From Stentor roeselii (Eukaryota > Ciliophora > Heterotrichea > Heterotrichida > Stentoridae), in the NCBI GenBank assembly GCA_006503475.1, contig RSEH01000089.1, positions 62,001 to 126,000 of the forward strand: a stretch of DNA of 64,000 nt. Reading direction: 5' to 3'. Position 1 is the stretch's first letter. Each line of letters starts with the position of its first letter. A program made the translations under genes and the position numbers. Of the stretch, positions 50,885 to 61,246 are shown piece by piece. Under the pieces are notes generated by a model. The model saw nothing but the letters and a program-made list of their open reading frames with translations. It searched no databases and was not told where the DNA came from.

Positions 50885-51799
50885 TTAGTATAATGGGTAC
50901 TCGTAGTCGTTGATGAACGTCAGCCAGTTCGGTAACGAAATAATTCTCGCGTCAACAAATAAATAATTCACTTCAGTGTTATAAGCTCCGAATGCGTAGA
51001 CAATGAAGTACAACGTGTTGTTGTTAGGTGGCTTGTAATAACCAACTACATTAGCAGGTTGGTAGAAAAGTCTTGGACCACTGAGCTTATAAAACCCGTC
51101 TCTGTACCCTGCCCAAGTGCTTGACATTGCATAGTCATGAGGAAGTCCAACAATAGCAACTCCTCTATTAGCCCCATAAAGGTAATACGTTCTAAAGCTC
51201 CAATCCAAAGAAGTTTGAAGGTTATCATATCCAGTAAACTTGTAAACATCTCTTCCTTCAACAGCTCCAACCGGGTTAAACGAATCCAAATAACTCTTTG
51301 AGCACCAATTCGTAATTTGGGTTTCATCAGTGGGAATCATATTCACAGTATAAATCTTTTGCTGGTATTGTATCGCAGGATCCACAAACAAATAAGGAAG
51401 ATGATTAGCATAGTCCCAAGTCAAGTCCGTTAATTGCGGAGCCTGGCAAGTTATATCAGAAACTTCTAAAACTGACTTAATAACAGAAACAACTGAAAGT
51501 TTCTGAAAAATAGTCTGAGGCACGATGCTGTTATAAAACCAAGAAATCCAAATCTTAAAGTTAAAAGCATGAGCATGACTTTGAGCCCATGCAAAACTAA
51601 GGTTCCCTCTAGTATAAGCAGGCCAAGTCGGGGTATATCTTTCGATCATCCTATAGTTGATGTTGGATTCTTTGAAATTTGGATGCTGAAAAATCAATCC
51701 GCAGTTTTGGCGACCGACACACATTGTTGAGTAATTTGAGAAAGGATATAAAGCAAATACTTGAGTTGAAACAAGCAAGACAGTGAAAAGTCTGAACAT
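50885..51799 (-). CDS. Secreted protein, unknown
   Basis: 304 residues. A signal peptide (FRLFTVLLVSTQVFA) is followed by a Tyr/Trp/Asn-rich globular sequence with no membrane helix, about five Cys (CVGRQNC near the start) and several N-glycosylation sites, indicating secretion or a vesicle lumen. No catalytic motif recognised. It is convergent with the tetraspan gene (139 bp between stop codons) and lies downstream of the ABCA gene on the same strand. Confidence 0.6.
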   Translation of the reverse strand: MFRLFTVLLVSTQVFALYPFSNYSTMCVGRQNCGLIFQHPNFKESNINYRMIERYTPTWPAYTRGNLSFAWAQSHAHAFNFKIWISWFYNSIVPQTIFQKLSVVSVIKSVLEVSDITCQAPQLTDLTWDYANHLPYLFVDPAIQYQQKIYTVNMIPTDETQITNWCSKSYLDSFNPVGAVEGRDVYKFTGYDNLQTSLDWSFRTYYLYGANRGVAIVGLPHDYAMSSTWAGYRDGFYKLSGPRLFYQPANVVGYYKPPNNNTLYFIVYAFGAYNTEVNYLFVDARIISLPNWLTFINDYEYPLY

Positions 51800-51986
51800 T
51801 TTATAAACATCAACTGAAGATTTGCCTTTTATACTAAAGATTCGTATCCGGCGGTAGGTCGATCTGAGTACATCTTGAAAAGTATCTTTTTAGGATATTA
51901 AAGATATAAAATGGTTCTGTTTTTAAAAATGGAAATACTTTAAAATATCAAAATTTTCTCATTCTATAATATTTTAACTACTCTAA

Positions 51987-54900
51987 CTACTTCCTATTTT
52001 TCATCTCGATGCCGTCCTCTCTTTTTCCTTCCCCTTCAGAAGCAAACATGTTGAAAATCTGTTCTAATGTCGTCTGACTCAAGCTATATTCAAAGATCCT
52101 TAATTCATCCTTCACATTTTCAATCTTTCCAAAGATCATTCCGATGCTCCAAGCCTTGTTTCCACTATTCTCAATTTTAAACTTGTAATAACTTCCATAA
52201 TGCTCAATCAATCTAACATACCCAAATTCCGATTTAAGCCACTCATTGATATTCGTTCCAATATTCTCAAGAACCACCCACTCAGCAAGACTTAAAACAT
52301 CAACCTTTTGATTTTCTTTGATTTCTTCCCACAAATAAGCACCAGAAGAGTGTTGACTAACCAAATCAATTAAATCTTCACTTCCCGACGCTCTTAAAGC
52401 TGCAGCAACAGAATTTTCACTAACAAATCCATCTTTAGTGAAAGATGCCATAGTTTGTGAGGTTCTCTTCACTTCTTCAGCTGTGGGGTACACAACTTTA
52501 AGAAGAAACTCATAACCTGAGCTGTATTTATTCTTAATATGAGTGGCAGTGCCGTAGCATCTGAACCTTCCACCGACCATAATCGCGATCGTATTGCAAA
52601 GAGACTCCGCTTCATCCATTGAGTGAGTAGTTAAAATAATGCTGCATTTTTGTCTTTTTATCTTATTCACCACTTCCCACATATTTTTCCTGGACCCTGG
52701 GTCCATCCCAGCGCTGGGTTCATCTAAAAACACAACAGGCGGGTTGCCGATTGTCGCAATGGCGACTGAGAGTTTTCGTTTATTCCCTCCACTTAAATTA
52801 CGAGATTGGACTTTCAGGTACTTCGTGAGTCCCATGTCTCGAATTTGCTTCTGCACGAATTTTGGAATAAGTTTGTCAGGGATTCCTTTGATTTTCGCAT
52901 AAAGCTTTAAGTGCTCAGGAGGTGTTAAAACTTCACTAAGAGCGTCGAATTGAGGACAATACCCGATGTTGTACCTTGCGAGAGGCAGTTGTTTTACTAT
53001 GTCAAACCCGCTGATGTAGGCTTCTCCGACAGTAGGGCCGTATTCTCCAGTTAAAATTCTAAAAGTAGTGGTTTTTCCGGCACCATTAACACCCAGTAGG
53101 GCAAAGGCTTGTTGTTTTGGGACTGAAAAACTGACTTCTTGAATTGCGACTTTTGCCTTGCCTTTATTGAATAAGTTTCCGTAGATTTTTCTTAGGCCTT
53201 GAACCTTGACTGCGACTTCAGAAGGGTCAATTGTTTTTACTTCTTGTTTTACTCGCTCGACGTCCTCGTCGACTGGGTAGGGACTTGGACCTGGGTCTTG
53301 GGTTGCGAGAAGGTTTCGGAAAAATGTCACGTTTGAGAGCCATTCTATTAGGAAGATTGCAGCTGTGTCGAATACAACGTGTAATACTAAGAAACAGATG
53401 TCGGCTCCTGTGATGTCCCAGTCGAATGCCTCGGGTTGGTCTGGAAGTCCATTTGCTAGTTGATAAGCGTCGCGATTTCCAACAGTCATAAGTCCATGAG
53501 AGAGACAAAAGAGAGGCGAGAGTATCCTCAAAGGATAAACAATGATTTTCGCAATATCACGAGTAAGATCAGAAACAATAATAAGCACCCAAATCGACAA
53601 AGATCCAATAACTCCAAGTATAAGATTCGAAAGGTAAACAAAGAACTGCGCAGCTGAATACGACTTGAACATGAAGCTAACAGAGTAAGTATGCGGGCAG
53701 ATGGCCAGTCCAAACAACAAAAACAACACCCAAATCGACCCAAACACCTCAGAAGGCTCAGAAAGCGACTTGACATCAAAAGCGTTGATCAGCAGAGGAG
53801 TAGTGATTCCTGGAATCAAGAACTTCACAAAGTCCCACGCATATGACGACAACCAATACGCTGGAATCGAGACTCCACTGACCAGATGTTGATGTTTCAC
53901 GTTAGTTTCCCTTTCTTTCACTATAAACGTCACTAAACCTGTCGGAATAAAAGCCATTCCTATCGCAAATATCAAAGCAACATTGAAACTTCCTGCATTT
54001 TGTGCTAAATTTTCTTGTTTTTTCGTCAAAGGAAGAGGATAGTTGTAAATTTTCACATCAAAAAAAGGTGAAGTTGAACGAAGACTGTTGATATAAGCGC
54101 GGCCTATTTCATTTGCATATGTTGGAAGACTTGCATAAGCTGAAGTGTTTCCCCAGATGTAAACAGCTGAAACTTCAGAACTTTTATTGTTGACAGAAGT
54201 ATCGACTGAGTAGTAAGAGCCGAGTCTCTGAGGTGAGACTTTTCGAGATTTATATAAATAGTAGTCGAATTCTGAAACTGACATCGGATCTTTTGGACTT
54301 TCGATTTTAACATCGCTGAATAAGGACCTGTGAGTCTTCATGTATTCAAAAGGCTGTCGAAGTTCTGGTCGAGACTTTTCAGCGTAGAAGGCAACGTGTT
54401 GCCCTTTGTCATAATGAGAATAACTTAGCAGTCTTCGAGTTTGGTCTTTGTAAACACTGAACTGAGTCAGCAACACCAAGCCACAAACAATAAAAACAAT
54501 TGGTAAAAAAATCTCTAACATGATTCCTTTCACATCTCGCATTGAGTAGATCATTCTTTTTTCAGTCAAAGCTAGAAAATGTGACCAAAATAAACTTCCC
54601 TTGACCCTGTCCTGTGCGATGTTGAACTCATCACTGTCAAGTGACTCTGAGTCAAACTTGTTAAGCAACCTGGTCTTATTCCCTTCAATTTTTTCCTCTT
54701 CTTCAAAATGGCTGATTTTTTCCATTTCTCTCGGCTCATGATGACCCTCATCTCCTCTCGAAACACGAATAAAAACTTCTTCCAAAGTAGTGACCGAGAC
54801 TCCATAAGTTTCAATTCCCAGAGCTTCAATATTTAAATCAAGTTGCTCAAAAAACTCACGAAACCTAAAAGTACATTCAAGTGGAATTTCAAATATTATC

Positions 54901-57368
54901 TCCGCCGAGGCTTTATTAAAAACTCGAGCCTCTGGAATAAGCCTTGAAACAAGTGACTCGATTTTTCCAAATTCAGGGTGTTTTGAACTATCTAATTTTT
55001 TAACAATGCTTAAATTGTACCCGACTCCAAAACGCTTTTTAAGGAATAAAGGAGAACCAAGGCAATAAAGTTTCCCTGAAGACATGATCGCGATTCGGTC
55101 AGCGAGGATATCAGCTTCTTCCATGTAATGAGTGGTCAAGATGATGATTCTGTTTCTTTTCTGCACTTTAAGCATGTCCCACATTTTTCTTCTCGCAGTT
55201 AAGTCCATTCCTGAAGTAGGTTCATCTAACATCACAATAGACGATCCTCCAATAAGCGCAATGGCTAAAGAAAGTTTTCTTTTTTGTCCTCCTGATAAAT
55301 CCCCTGCCTGAGCATGTCTTTTTTCAAGAAGATCAACATCTCTTAAAGTTTCTTCAATAGATTTAGCGATTTCTTCATAGTTTTCAAGACCTTTAAACCT
55401 ACAGAACAAGAAAAGATGTTCTTCAACTGTAAGAGTTTTAAATAAAATATCATGTTGAGGGCAAACTCCAAGAGTTTTACGTAGTTCTTGCATGTCAGTC
55501 TTGAAGTCCAGGCCATTTACAGTCATTTCACCTGAGGTCGGTGCCATCATGCCTGTCAACATGCTGATAGTTGTTGTCTTCCCTGCGCCGTTGTGCCCAA
55601 GCAATGCAAAGATCTGACCTTTGAACATGTCAAGGTCCAGGCCGTCGACGGCTGTCTTGTCGCCAAAGCGTTTGCGAAGGCTTCTCACTTTCATCGCTTG
55701 GCCTTGGTCCAGCTGACTCTGAAGGACCCGGTCGTAAGGTTCAATGTTTTCATTTGACGAAAGCTCACGTCGTCTTTTTTCGTCTTCTTCTGCTATTGCT
55801 GATAACTCACTTTCTGATAACTCTCGGCCTGAATGGCCTTTCCAGAACTCACGGGTGAAAGGAAAGTACCAAGGAAGACTCACTCCAGTATCAGATTGGA
55901 CTACTTTGTCAAGGTAAAGACCTAACACCCAGTATATCAGAGAGTCGATCAGGAGAAACTTCATGCAAAGTCCGACTGAGTAGTTGTAATATTGCTCGTT
56001 ACGACTCTCGAAAGTCATTCCAATTTGAGAGGACTCGAAACATAGAAGTTCAAAAAAACCTTCTGACATTGCAAAAGTGTTGAAAAGTGACATTATTGAC
56101 ATTATTCCAGTGTCTGTTGTTCGAGTTATGGAAAGGAGGGAAAAGTTACTTAAGAAGAAGACAAGCATTCCTACTAAAATTGCGGTTTTTGTCTTGCTGA
56201 ATAAGGAACTGATCAGGATGCTGTAGGCCAAGCAGGACTGACCGTATAGGAAGAAAAGGGTGAAAAGAAGCAATTTACTGGAATACTCGAAAATAAATGC
56301 ACAGACAAATGTACAGCCTAATGAAATGCAGAAATAAATCAAGGTGTACATTATGTACCAGGATAACCAGTAAGGAATATCGTTCAAACCCATCATTTTC
56401 ATTGATTCTCTCGCTTTGGACTCCTTTTCACTTACTAAATTACTGATCATTCTGCACACTGGGACTAGAGAAGTGATAAACATGAAAAAGCCGAGGAAGT
56501 AAGTGAAGTTGTTAAGAAAACCGTCACTTGTATATCGGATTCCATGAAGAGGAGCAAGGATTTCTACCCATTCAGGACTTTTCGGATCGATTTGCTTGCT
56601 GAGCCAGTTGATTGCAAGGTTTTGCACAGTCAGAAACCCACTATAAAAAAAGTCATTCAAGAACCTAACCTTGACTTGTTTTTCATATTTTCTTATCGAA
56701 GGTGAGTAGCTAGTTAAAAAAACCATTAAAAACTCTCCATAAATATAAGTTTCATCAGGGTTGATACTTGTCACATTATACCTGATATGCATATGCAAGT
56801 CTTTTTCCGTGATTCCTGAAATATCAATCCCAAAACAAATTTTTCTCTTAGAATCGCCATATTCCTCACTCTTGACATAATCTTCCATATCATCCGCATC
56901 CTTAAAAATCTTCGGACGAGTCAATTTCCTCGGGTCAGTATTCGTGGCATTCAAAGTAAGATATAAAAAAGAAGTAATCTCCGATTCCAAGTAACTCGCA
57001 AGAGAAGCAGCTTTTTCATTTGACTTGTCAAATGCGAGTGCCCAGGTCCAATCATACTTTAAATTTTTTCCACACCACCAGAAAGGAATAGATTCTAAAA
57101 CTTTCTTATGCGATACTCCCAAGGTTTGCATTAGTTCAACATCACCATTGAGTAATTTCAAGTAAGTTTCTGATGGAGATACTAATTTACTCTTGTCAAG
57201 GTAACTCTTAGGCTTCACGTCAGTCACGTCTGAAGCGAGGCGCATCAAGTACAAGAAGACCATTAAAAGAATAGGGAAGAAAATCTCACAAAGTGACCCG
57301 GCGAGTTCTCGTTTCCATAAAAGCCAGTTCTTCAACAGAGCTGCTTTCAAGTGAGTTCCAGTCGCCAT
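51987..57368 (-). CDS. ABC transporter, ABCA subfamily (full-length)
   Basis: 1793 residues in two halves. Each half has a first membrane helix, a large extracellular loop (about 200 residues), five more helices and a nucleotide-binding domain. NBD1: Walker A GHNGAGKTTT near residue 591, LSGGQKRKLSLA signature, Walker B IVMLDEPTSGMD. NBD2: GVNGAGKTTT near 1426, LSGGNKRKLSVA, VVFLDEPSAGMD. Both sites keep catalytic Glu and switch His (TTHYMEE, TTHSMDE), so both look active. A regulatory segment after each NBD fits ABCA proteins, which move lipids across membranes. The length is in the normal range. The gene is read divergently from its neighbour with only 15 bp between the two start codons. 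Confidence 0.95.
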   Translation of the reverse strand: MATGTHLKAALLKNWLLWKRELAGSLCEIFFPILLMVFLYLMRLASDVTDVKPKSYLDKSKLVSPSETYLKLLNGDVELMQTLGVSHKKVLESIPFWWCGKNLKYDWTWALAFDKSNEKAASLASYLESEITSFLYLTLNATNTDPRKLTRPKIFKDADDMEDYVKSEEYGDSKRKICFGIDISGITEKDLHMHIRYNVTSINPDETYIYGEFLMVFLTSYSPSIRKYEKQVKVRFLNDFFYSGFLTVQNLAINWLSKQIDPKSPEWVEILAPLHGIRYTSDGFLNNFTYFLGFFMFITSLVPVCRMISNLVSEKESKARESMKMMGLNDIPYWLSWYIMYTLIYFCISLGCTFVCAFIFEYSSKLLLFTLFFLYGQSCLAYSILISSLFSKTKTAILVGMLVFFLSNFSLLSITRTTDTGIMSIMSLFNTFAMSEGFFELLCFESSQIGMTFESRNEQYYNYSVGLCMKFLLIDSLIYWVLGLYLDKVVQSDTGVSLPWYFPFTREFWKGHSGRELSESELSAIAEEDEKRRRELSSNENIEPYDRVLQSQLDQGQAMKVRSLRKRFGDKTAVDGLDLDMFKGQIFALLGHNGAGKTTTISMLTGMMAPTSGEMTVNGLDFKTDMQELRKTLGVCPQHDILFKTLTVEEHLFLFCRFKGLENYEEIAKSIEETLRDVDLLEKRHAQAGDLSGGQKRKLSLAIALIGGSSIVMLDEPTSGMDLTARRKMWDMLKVQKRNRIIILTTHYMEEADILADRIAIMSSGKLYCLGSPLFLKKRFGVGYNLSIVKKLDSSKHPEFGKIESLVSRLIPEARVFNKASAEIIFEIPLECTFRFREFFEQLDLNIEALGIETYGVSVTTLEEVFIRVSRGDEGHHEPREMEKISHFEEEEKIEGNKTRLLNKFDSESLDSDEFNIAQDRVKGSLFWSHFLALTEKRMIYSMRDVKGIMLEIFLPIVFIVCGLVLLTQFSVYKDQTRRLLSYSHYDKGQHVAFYAEKSRPELRQPFEYMKTHRSLFSDVKIESPKDPMSVSEFDYYLYKSRKVSPQRLGSYYSVDTSVNNKSSEVSAVYIWGNTSAYASLPTYANEIGRAYINSLRSTSPFFDVKIYNYPLPLTKKQENLAQNAGSFNVALIFAIGMAFIPTGLVTFIVKERETNVKHQHLVSGVSIPAYWLSSYAWDFVKFLIPGITTPLLINAFDVKSLSEPSEVFGSIWVLFLLFGLAICPHTYSVSFMFKSYSAAQFFVYLSNLILGVIGSLSIWVLIIVSDLTRDIAKIIVYPLRILSPLFCLSHGLMTVGNRDAYQLANGLPDQPEAFDWDITGADICFLVLHVVFDTAAIFLIEWLSNVTFFRNLLATQDPGPSPYPVDEDVERVKQEVKTIDPSEVAVKVQGLRKIYGNLFNKGKAKVAIQEVSFSVPKQQAFALLGVNGAGKTTTFRILTGEYGPTVGEAYISGFDIVKQLPLARYNIGYCPQFDALSEVLTPPEHLKLYAKIKGIPDKLIPKFVQKQIRDMGLTKYLKVQSRNLSGGNKRKLSVAIATIGNPPVVFLDEPSAGMDPGSRKNMWEVVNKIKRQKCSIILTTHSMDEAESLCNTIAIMVGGRFRCYGTATHIKNKYSSGYEFLLKVVYPTAEEVKRTSQTMASFTKDGFVSENSVAAALRASGSEDLIDLVSQHSSGAYLWEEIKENQKVDVLSLAEWVVLENIGTNINEWLKSEFGYVRLIEHYGSYYKFKIENSGNKAWSIGMIFGKIENVKDELRIFEYSLSQTTLEQIFNMFASEGEGKREDGIEMKNRK

Positions 57369-57383
57369 TTTATTCGACCATAA
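57369..57383. promoter_or_regulatory. 15-bp gap between divergent start codons
   Basis: Only 15 bp separate the start codons of the ABCA (-) and Sfi1-like (+) genes. Either the promoters overlap each other's coding sequence or one annotated start lies upstream of the real one. Confidence 0.5.
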
Positions 57384-59621
57384 ATGTCAGACTTACTCCT
57401 CAACGTTTCTCTAGCGCGAAAGTCTTTACAACGAAAACGGCAGATGCGTTCGAAAGACTTGAGCTTGAACTTCATGAATGTCTTCTCAGTTGACACGGAC
57501 CGGAGCAAGACAGAGCGAAATATGCGACTTCGCAGTCAGGACAAGTCTTTAAATAGTGAAGTACTTGTTACTAGTCCTCTTCCTCCTCGAAGATTTGAGT
57601 TTCAGGAAAGTCTTGCAAGTCCTCTTCGACTTAGGTCTTATAAACTTGATGCTACTGGATTACTTGTAAGTCGAGTTTCAAGGTTTTTGAATAAACATTT
57701 CCTTATTTGGAAGAAAAAAACTGAATTACTTAGGGATAGGGAAAGAGAATTATTTAGAAAACAAGCTAGAAGACTTAAAGTTAGTGTTGGAAAAATTGAA
57801 AAGAATAGGGAAGTACTTGGTGGAGAGACTTTAGCTGGAAAAATCGTGAGAAAATCTCAGGATTTTCAGAAGAAGTTCGTTTCTAATGTTCCTAGCAGTT
57901 TTGTTGGACTTTCTGATGATGATACTCCTATGATTGAAAGTGGAAATCAGGGAAAGACTAATTTTGTTGAAGGGAATTTGAAAAAGTTTGCTAGTCCTGT
58001 TTTGAAACAATATGAAAAAAGAGCTGTCTCGCCGAGATATGCCTTAGTTCAAGAGGTTGAAAAAGGAATCTTGAAAATTTGTAGGTTTTGGCAGAAAAGT
58101 TGTGAAAAATCTTTAAATTTTGGATTTGTGAAGTTGAAACAACTGCAAAGACTAGGAAAAATCAAGAGTAGAATTGCGAAAATTGAGAGGATTAAAGGTG
58201 AGTTCTTGCCTTTTCAACCTGAAGAAACTAGTTCTCCTAGTCTTTATGGAGATGAAGGAAGGGTGCATTCTAAGCAGGTCTTTCAAGGATGTATTCAGAA
58301 CTTGAGGGATTTTATTAATGATAAAAGAGACAGAAAGGAACCAAGGGATTTTAAGGATTTTAAAGAATTTAAAGAGATTAAAGACTTTAAAGATAATAAA
58401 GACATTAAAGAGATTAAAAACTTTGAAGAAATTAAAGACTTTGAAGATATTAAAGACTTTGAAGATAGTAAAGAGATGAATCAAGGAAATGAACTTTATG
58501 ACTTCAGAGGTAATTTTGATGCTATTCATGCTGGAGTTGAAAAAATTTATTTTTTTGTTAAAGGCTTTCGACTTAAAGTCGGGTTTAGGGCGCTTGTTAA
58601 TGAAAGCTCTCAAAATGAAGTTGTGGAAAAGATTGTCTTTACTCTGCAGAAAGTTAAAAGTAGGAAATTAAGAATTGGCTTTGAAAAAATCTCGCTTTTT
58701 TTTCAAAGGGACTTCGAAAAAACATTAAAAAAACTTTTGAAAAATGTGAAAAGAGATATTAATTACAGACTTTCAGTCAGCTTCAAGTATTGGAAGACTT
58801 CGGTAAAATCTTTTATAAAACAACAAGAAGAATTTTCTCTTAGTGCTGTCACAATTCACAACATCTTGCTAAACATAATAAACTGCCGTACAAAAGTATT
58901 CTTTGCAACATACAAACTAGCGATGATAAAATACATAGAGAAAAACCAAGATCGTTTCAAAAACTACTCAAAAGCCGTAAATCGCCTATCCCTATGCCTT
59001 CGAGACTACAAATTAAAACCATTCATAACATGGAAATACTCAGTCTCCTCATTCAAAGCAAAACAAGACTCAAGTAAAAAGTACATCTTTCGTCTAGACC
59101 GCGCATTGAAGCAGCTTTTCTACGACCACCTGCAGTTTTCCTTCTCATCCCTACTAATCTTCGCCAAGAAAAAGACCCTAAAACTCAGGTGTTTAAATCG
59201 AATTTTCTTAAAATCAATTCGTCAAGTTTTTTACTCTTTCAAGTCACTTTTAAAGCATTCCCCATCATTACTTTCAAAACCGAAATCCCTTGAATTTCAT
59301 TCAAAATCCTCGAAAAATTCAGAAAATTTTCAAAGTTTCAAACAAACTTCTCCGAAAAAGTTTAGTTTTAAGTATCTTCGCCATTGCACAGCAAGTCTAG
59401 TGCGCAATCTGACGTTTCACCAGAGAAGCCTGAAAAAAAACACAGTTCTTAAATGGAAACTTTTTATTAACCAAGAGAACCAGATCTGGAGTATCAAGAG
59501 AAAATATGAAAAAGAATTAAGACAAACAAGAGCAGCAGGTGATGTCTTTAACAGGATGAGTTTGGTTTATGTTAACTTAATAAGACTCAGCTTTATGAAG
59601 CTTCGTAAAGTTGAGCACTAA
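57384..59621 (+). CDS. Sfi1-like repeat protein (candidate centrin-binding)
   Basis: 745 basic residues with no signal peptide. Short helices ending in an aromatic-lysine pattern recur about every 25-45 residues: FLNKHFLIWKKK, ICRFWQKS, VSFKYWKTSV, VFFATYKLAM, KPFITWKYSV, QVFYSFKSLL, TVLKWKLFI, IRLSFMKLR. This is the style of Sfi1 repeats, which bind centrin along a helix; giant Sfi1-type proteins with centrin form contractile fibres in heterotrichs. Between residues ~320 and 365 is a low-complexity D/E-K-F/I run (KDFKEFKEIKDF). Assignment rests on repeat style, not a profile match. The ATG lies 15 bp from the start of the divergent ABCA gene; inner Met residues at ~21 and ~31 are alternatives. 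Confidence 0.5.
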   Translation: MSDLLLNVSLARKSLQRKRQMRSKDLSLNFMNVFSVDTDRSKTERNMRLRSQDKSLNSEVLVTSPLPPRRFEFQESLASPLRLRSYKLDATGLLVSRVSRFLNKHFLIWKKKTELLRDRERELFRKQARRLKVSVGKIEKNREVLGGETLAGKIVRKSQDFQKKFVSNVPSSFVGLSDDDTPMIESGNQGKTNFVEGNLKKFASPVLKQYEKRAVSPRYALVQEVEKGILKICRFWQKSCEKSLNFGFVKLKQLQRLGKIKSRIAKIERIKGEFLPFQPEETSSPSLYGDEGRVHSKQVFQGCIQNLRDFINDKRDRKEPRDFKDFKEFKEIKDFKDNKDIKEIKNFEEIKDFEDIKDFEDSKEMNQGNELYDFRGNFDAIHAGVEKIYFFVKGFRLKVGFRALVNESSQNEVVEKIVFTLQKVKSRKLRIGFEKISLFFQRDFEKTLKKLLKNVKRDINYRLSVSFKYWKTSVKSFIKQQEEFSLSAVTIHNILLNIINCRTKVFFATYKLAMIKYIEKNQDRFKNYSKAVNRLSLCLRDYKLKPFITWKYSVSSFKAKQDSSKKYIFRLDRALKQLFYDHLQFSFSSLLIFAKKKTLKLRCLNRIFLKSIRQVFYSFKSLLKHSPSLLSKPKSLEFHSKSSKNSENFQSFKQTSPKKFSFKYLRHCTASLVRNLTFHQRSLKKNTVLKWKLFINQENQIWSIKRKYEKELRQTRAAGDVFNRMSLVYVNLIRLSFMKLRKVEH

Positions 59622-60013
59622 GTCTAAAAAATTCAGCTTAAATAAAATCTTAGTATTAATGATTAAAATTGAAGATTATTATTTTTATTTAAATGATTCT
59701 TGAATTTTTTTTATTTTCGGCTTCTTCACAGATGATTATATTTTTTAGGTTTAATTGTAAAGGGAATGAATGAAGGAAAGTCTTGTGAGTAATAAAAACT
59801 ATGGCTTGAAAATATCAGTCATTTTATTGATTTTGTTGAAGTAATGATGATTTTCGCTGGTTATACAGATTGATAACTTGATTTTGTTGAATTAATGATA
59901 AATTTTGATGGTTTTATGATTATCTATTCACCTAACATCACATTCAAGACTTTCTCGTTTATTGTCTCGCTTATTCATCATTAATCAACCATAACTTATC
60001 ATTCTTTCATATA
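59622..60013. other. Spacer between the Sfi1-like and PIN-like genes
   Basis: About 390 bp, AT-rich. A short imperfect repeat, TTGATTTTGTTGAA, occurs at about 59827 and 59880. No gene. Confidence 0.4.
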
Positions 60014-61192
60014 ATGTCGGCAGTCAAGGACTCTGCTATTGTTGCCATCAATGGAACCATCGTCATCGCTGTTATGGTCTCTGCTGGGATCTTGGCTATG
60101 AGGTTTAAAGTAAACGTCAGCTAGATCCTTGATAAGTCGTCGTCTGAAGCAATTGGAAGATTAATTTTAAATATTCTACTGCCATGTCTGTTGTTTACTG
60201 AAATGATTGAGTCTTTTGACGTCTCTGCACTTAATAGTTTCGGTCTATTGATATTTTTCTGCACTGGTATTCGATATTAAGTTCACGTTTTTTGCGGAGT
60301 CTTCATTGGTTGGGTTTTAGGAAAAGCCTTGAAATCAAAGCGAGACGTAAGAAGACTAATGATGAACTGCGTCGGTTTCCAAGACACAACAGCGATTCCA
60401 TTGATTTTCGCGTCAGTTCTGGGAAATGACAGCGCAACAGACGATGACGATGATTTTACATCGCAAGCAATGAATGCAGTTTTAGTCTACACAGTTTTTG
60501 TGACAGTTTACAAGTGGACAATATCCTACAGGTAATCAGTAGGCAGTCTAATGAAGCCGCTTCCAGACATTATCACTAACAAGCCTTTAAACCACAGCAC
60601 AGTCTCTGAATTCGAAATGGACACTAGCAGACAGTCTGCAGATATTCAAGAAGGAGGCTTCTGGTGGACTTGTAAGAAAATTATGAACCCGCCGATATAT
60701 GCGACGCTGATAGCGATTCCTTTGGCTGCTATTCCTTATATGAAAGAATATGTTTTTGTGGGCTCTGGTTCGATCTTGGCACAAAATGTTTTTAAGGCGC
60801 TGGTCGTTCTCGGAGGAAGCGTTTCGCCCATGATCAACATTTTACTCGGATGCAACCTAAGCCGAGGATACCCTCCCGGTGCAGACATCAAATGGTAATA
60901 CTCAAAAAGGGTCGAAATCATCGCGATTCTCATCGGAAAAGAAGTATTAATGCCAATAATCGGCTTAGGTCTTGCAGGAGGCTTTTACTACGCAGGTATC
61001 TCAGAACGTGTGATGACTTTAATGGTGATGATAATTTACGCCGCTCCAACATCTCTCCAACTTCTAATGATCTGCTCAACTCACAAGAACCAAGTCGAAA
61101 ACATCTCAAAAGTTTACCTTATAATGTACGCGACTTCTGCAATTCCCATGGCGCTTTGGACGATGTTATTTTTGATTCTTCTATATGGCTAA
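60014..61192 (+). CDS. PIN-like / auxin-efflux-carrier-family membrane transporter
   Basis: Five exons (60014-60109, 60125-60266, 60282-60531, 60547-60894, 60910-61192) across four 15-nt introns give 372 residues. The N-terminal half has helices and the family core ILNILLPCLLFTEMIESF. A cytosolic loop follows, with an acidic patch (SATDDDDDF) and a Ser/Glu segment. The C-terminal half has five helices including the broken helix region PPIYATLIAIPLAAIPYMKE. This two-half layout is that of the AEC superfamily (plant PILS, yeast Ecm3-like), secondary carriers for organic acids, often in the ER membrane. A plant-hormone role is not implied. All four introns contain stops or shift the frame, so the model is well constrained. 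Confidence 0.82.
60110..60124 (+). other. 15-nt intron 1 of the PIN-like gene
   Basis: GTAAACGTCAGCTAG, phase 0, in-frame TAG; removal joins MRFK to ILDKSSS. Confidence 0.9.
60267..60281 (+). other. 15-nt intron 2 of the PIN-like gene
   Basis: GTATTCGATATTAAG, phase 1; the in-frame TAA is removed and FCT joins VHVFCGVFIG. Confidence 0.88.
60532..60546 (+). other. 15-nt intron 3 of the PIN-like gene
   Basis: GTAATCAGTAGGCAG, phase 2, in-frame TAA; removal gives ISYSLMKPLPD. Confidence 0.88.
60895..60909 (+). other. 15-nt intron 4 of the PIN-like gene
   Basis: GTAATACTCAAAAAG, phase 2, in-frame TAA; removal gives IKWVEIIAILIG. Confidence 0.9.
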
Positions 61193-61246
61193 ATAACTAG
61201 TTATACAACCTGTAATAAAAAGATATTAATGTTAACCAAAGTTAAT

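Noticed and set aside
58152-58613. 153-residue minus ORF opposite the Sfi1-like gene
   Set aside because: It is the mirror of the low-complexity K/D/F run on the + strand; a hydrophobic F/N/I repeat with no protein-like features.
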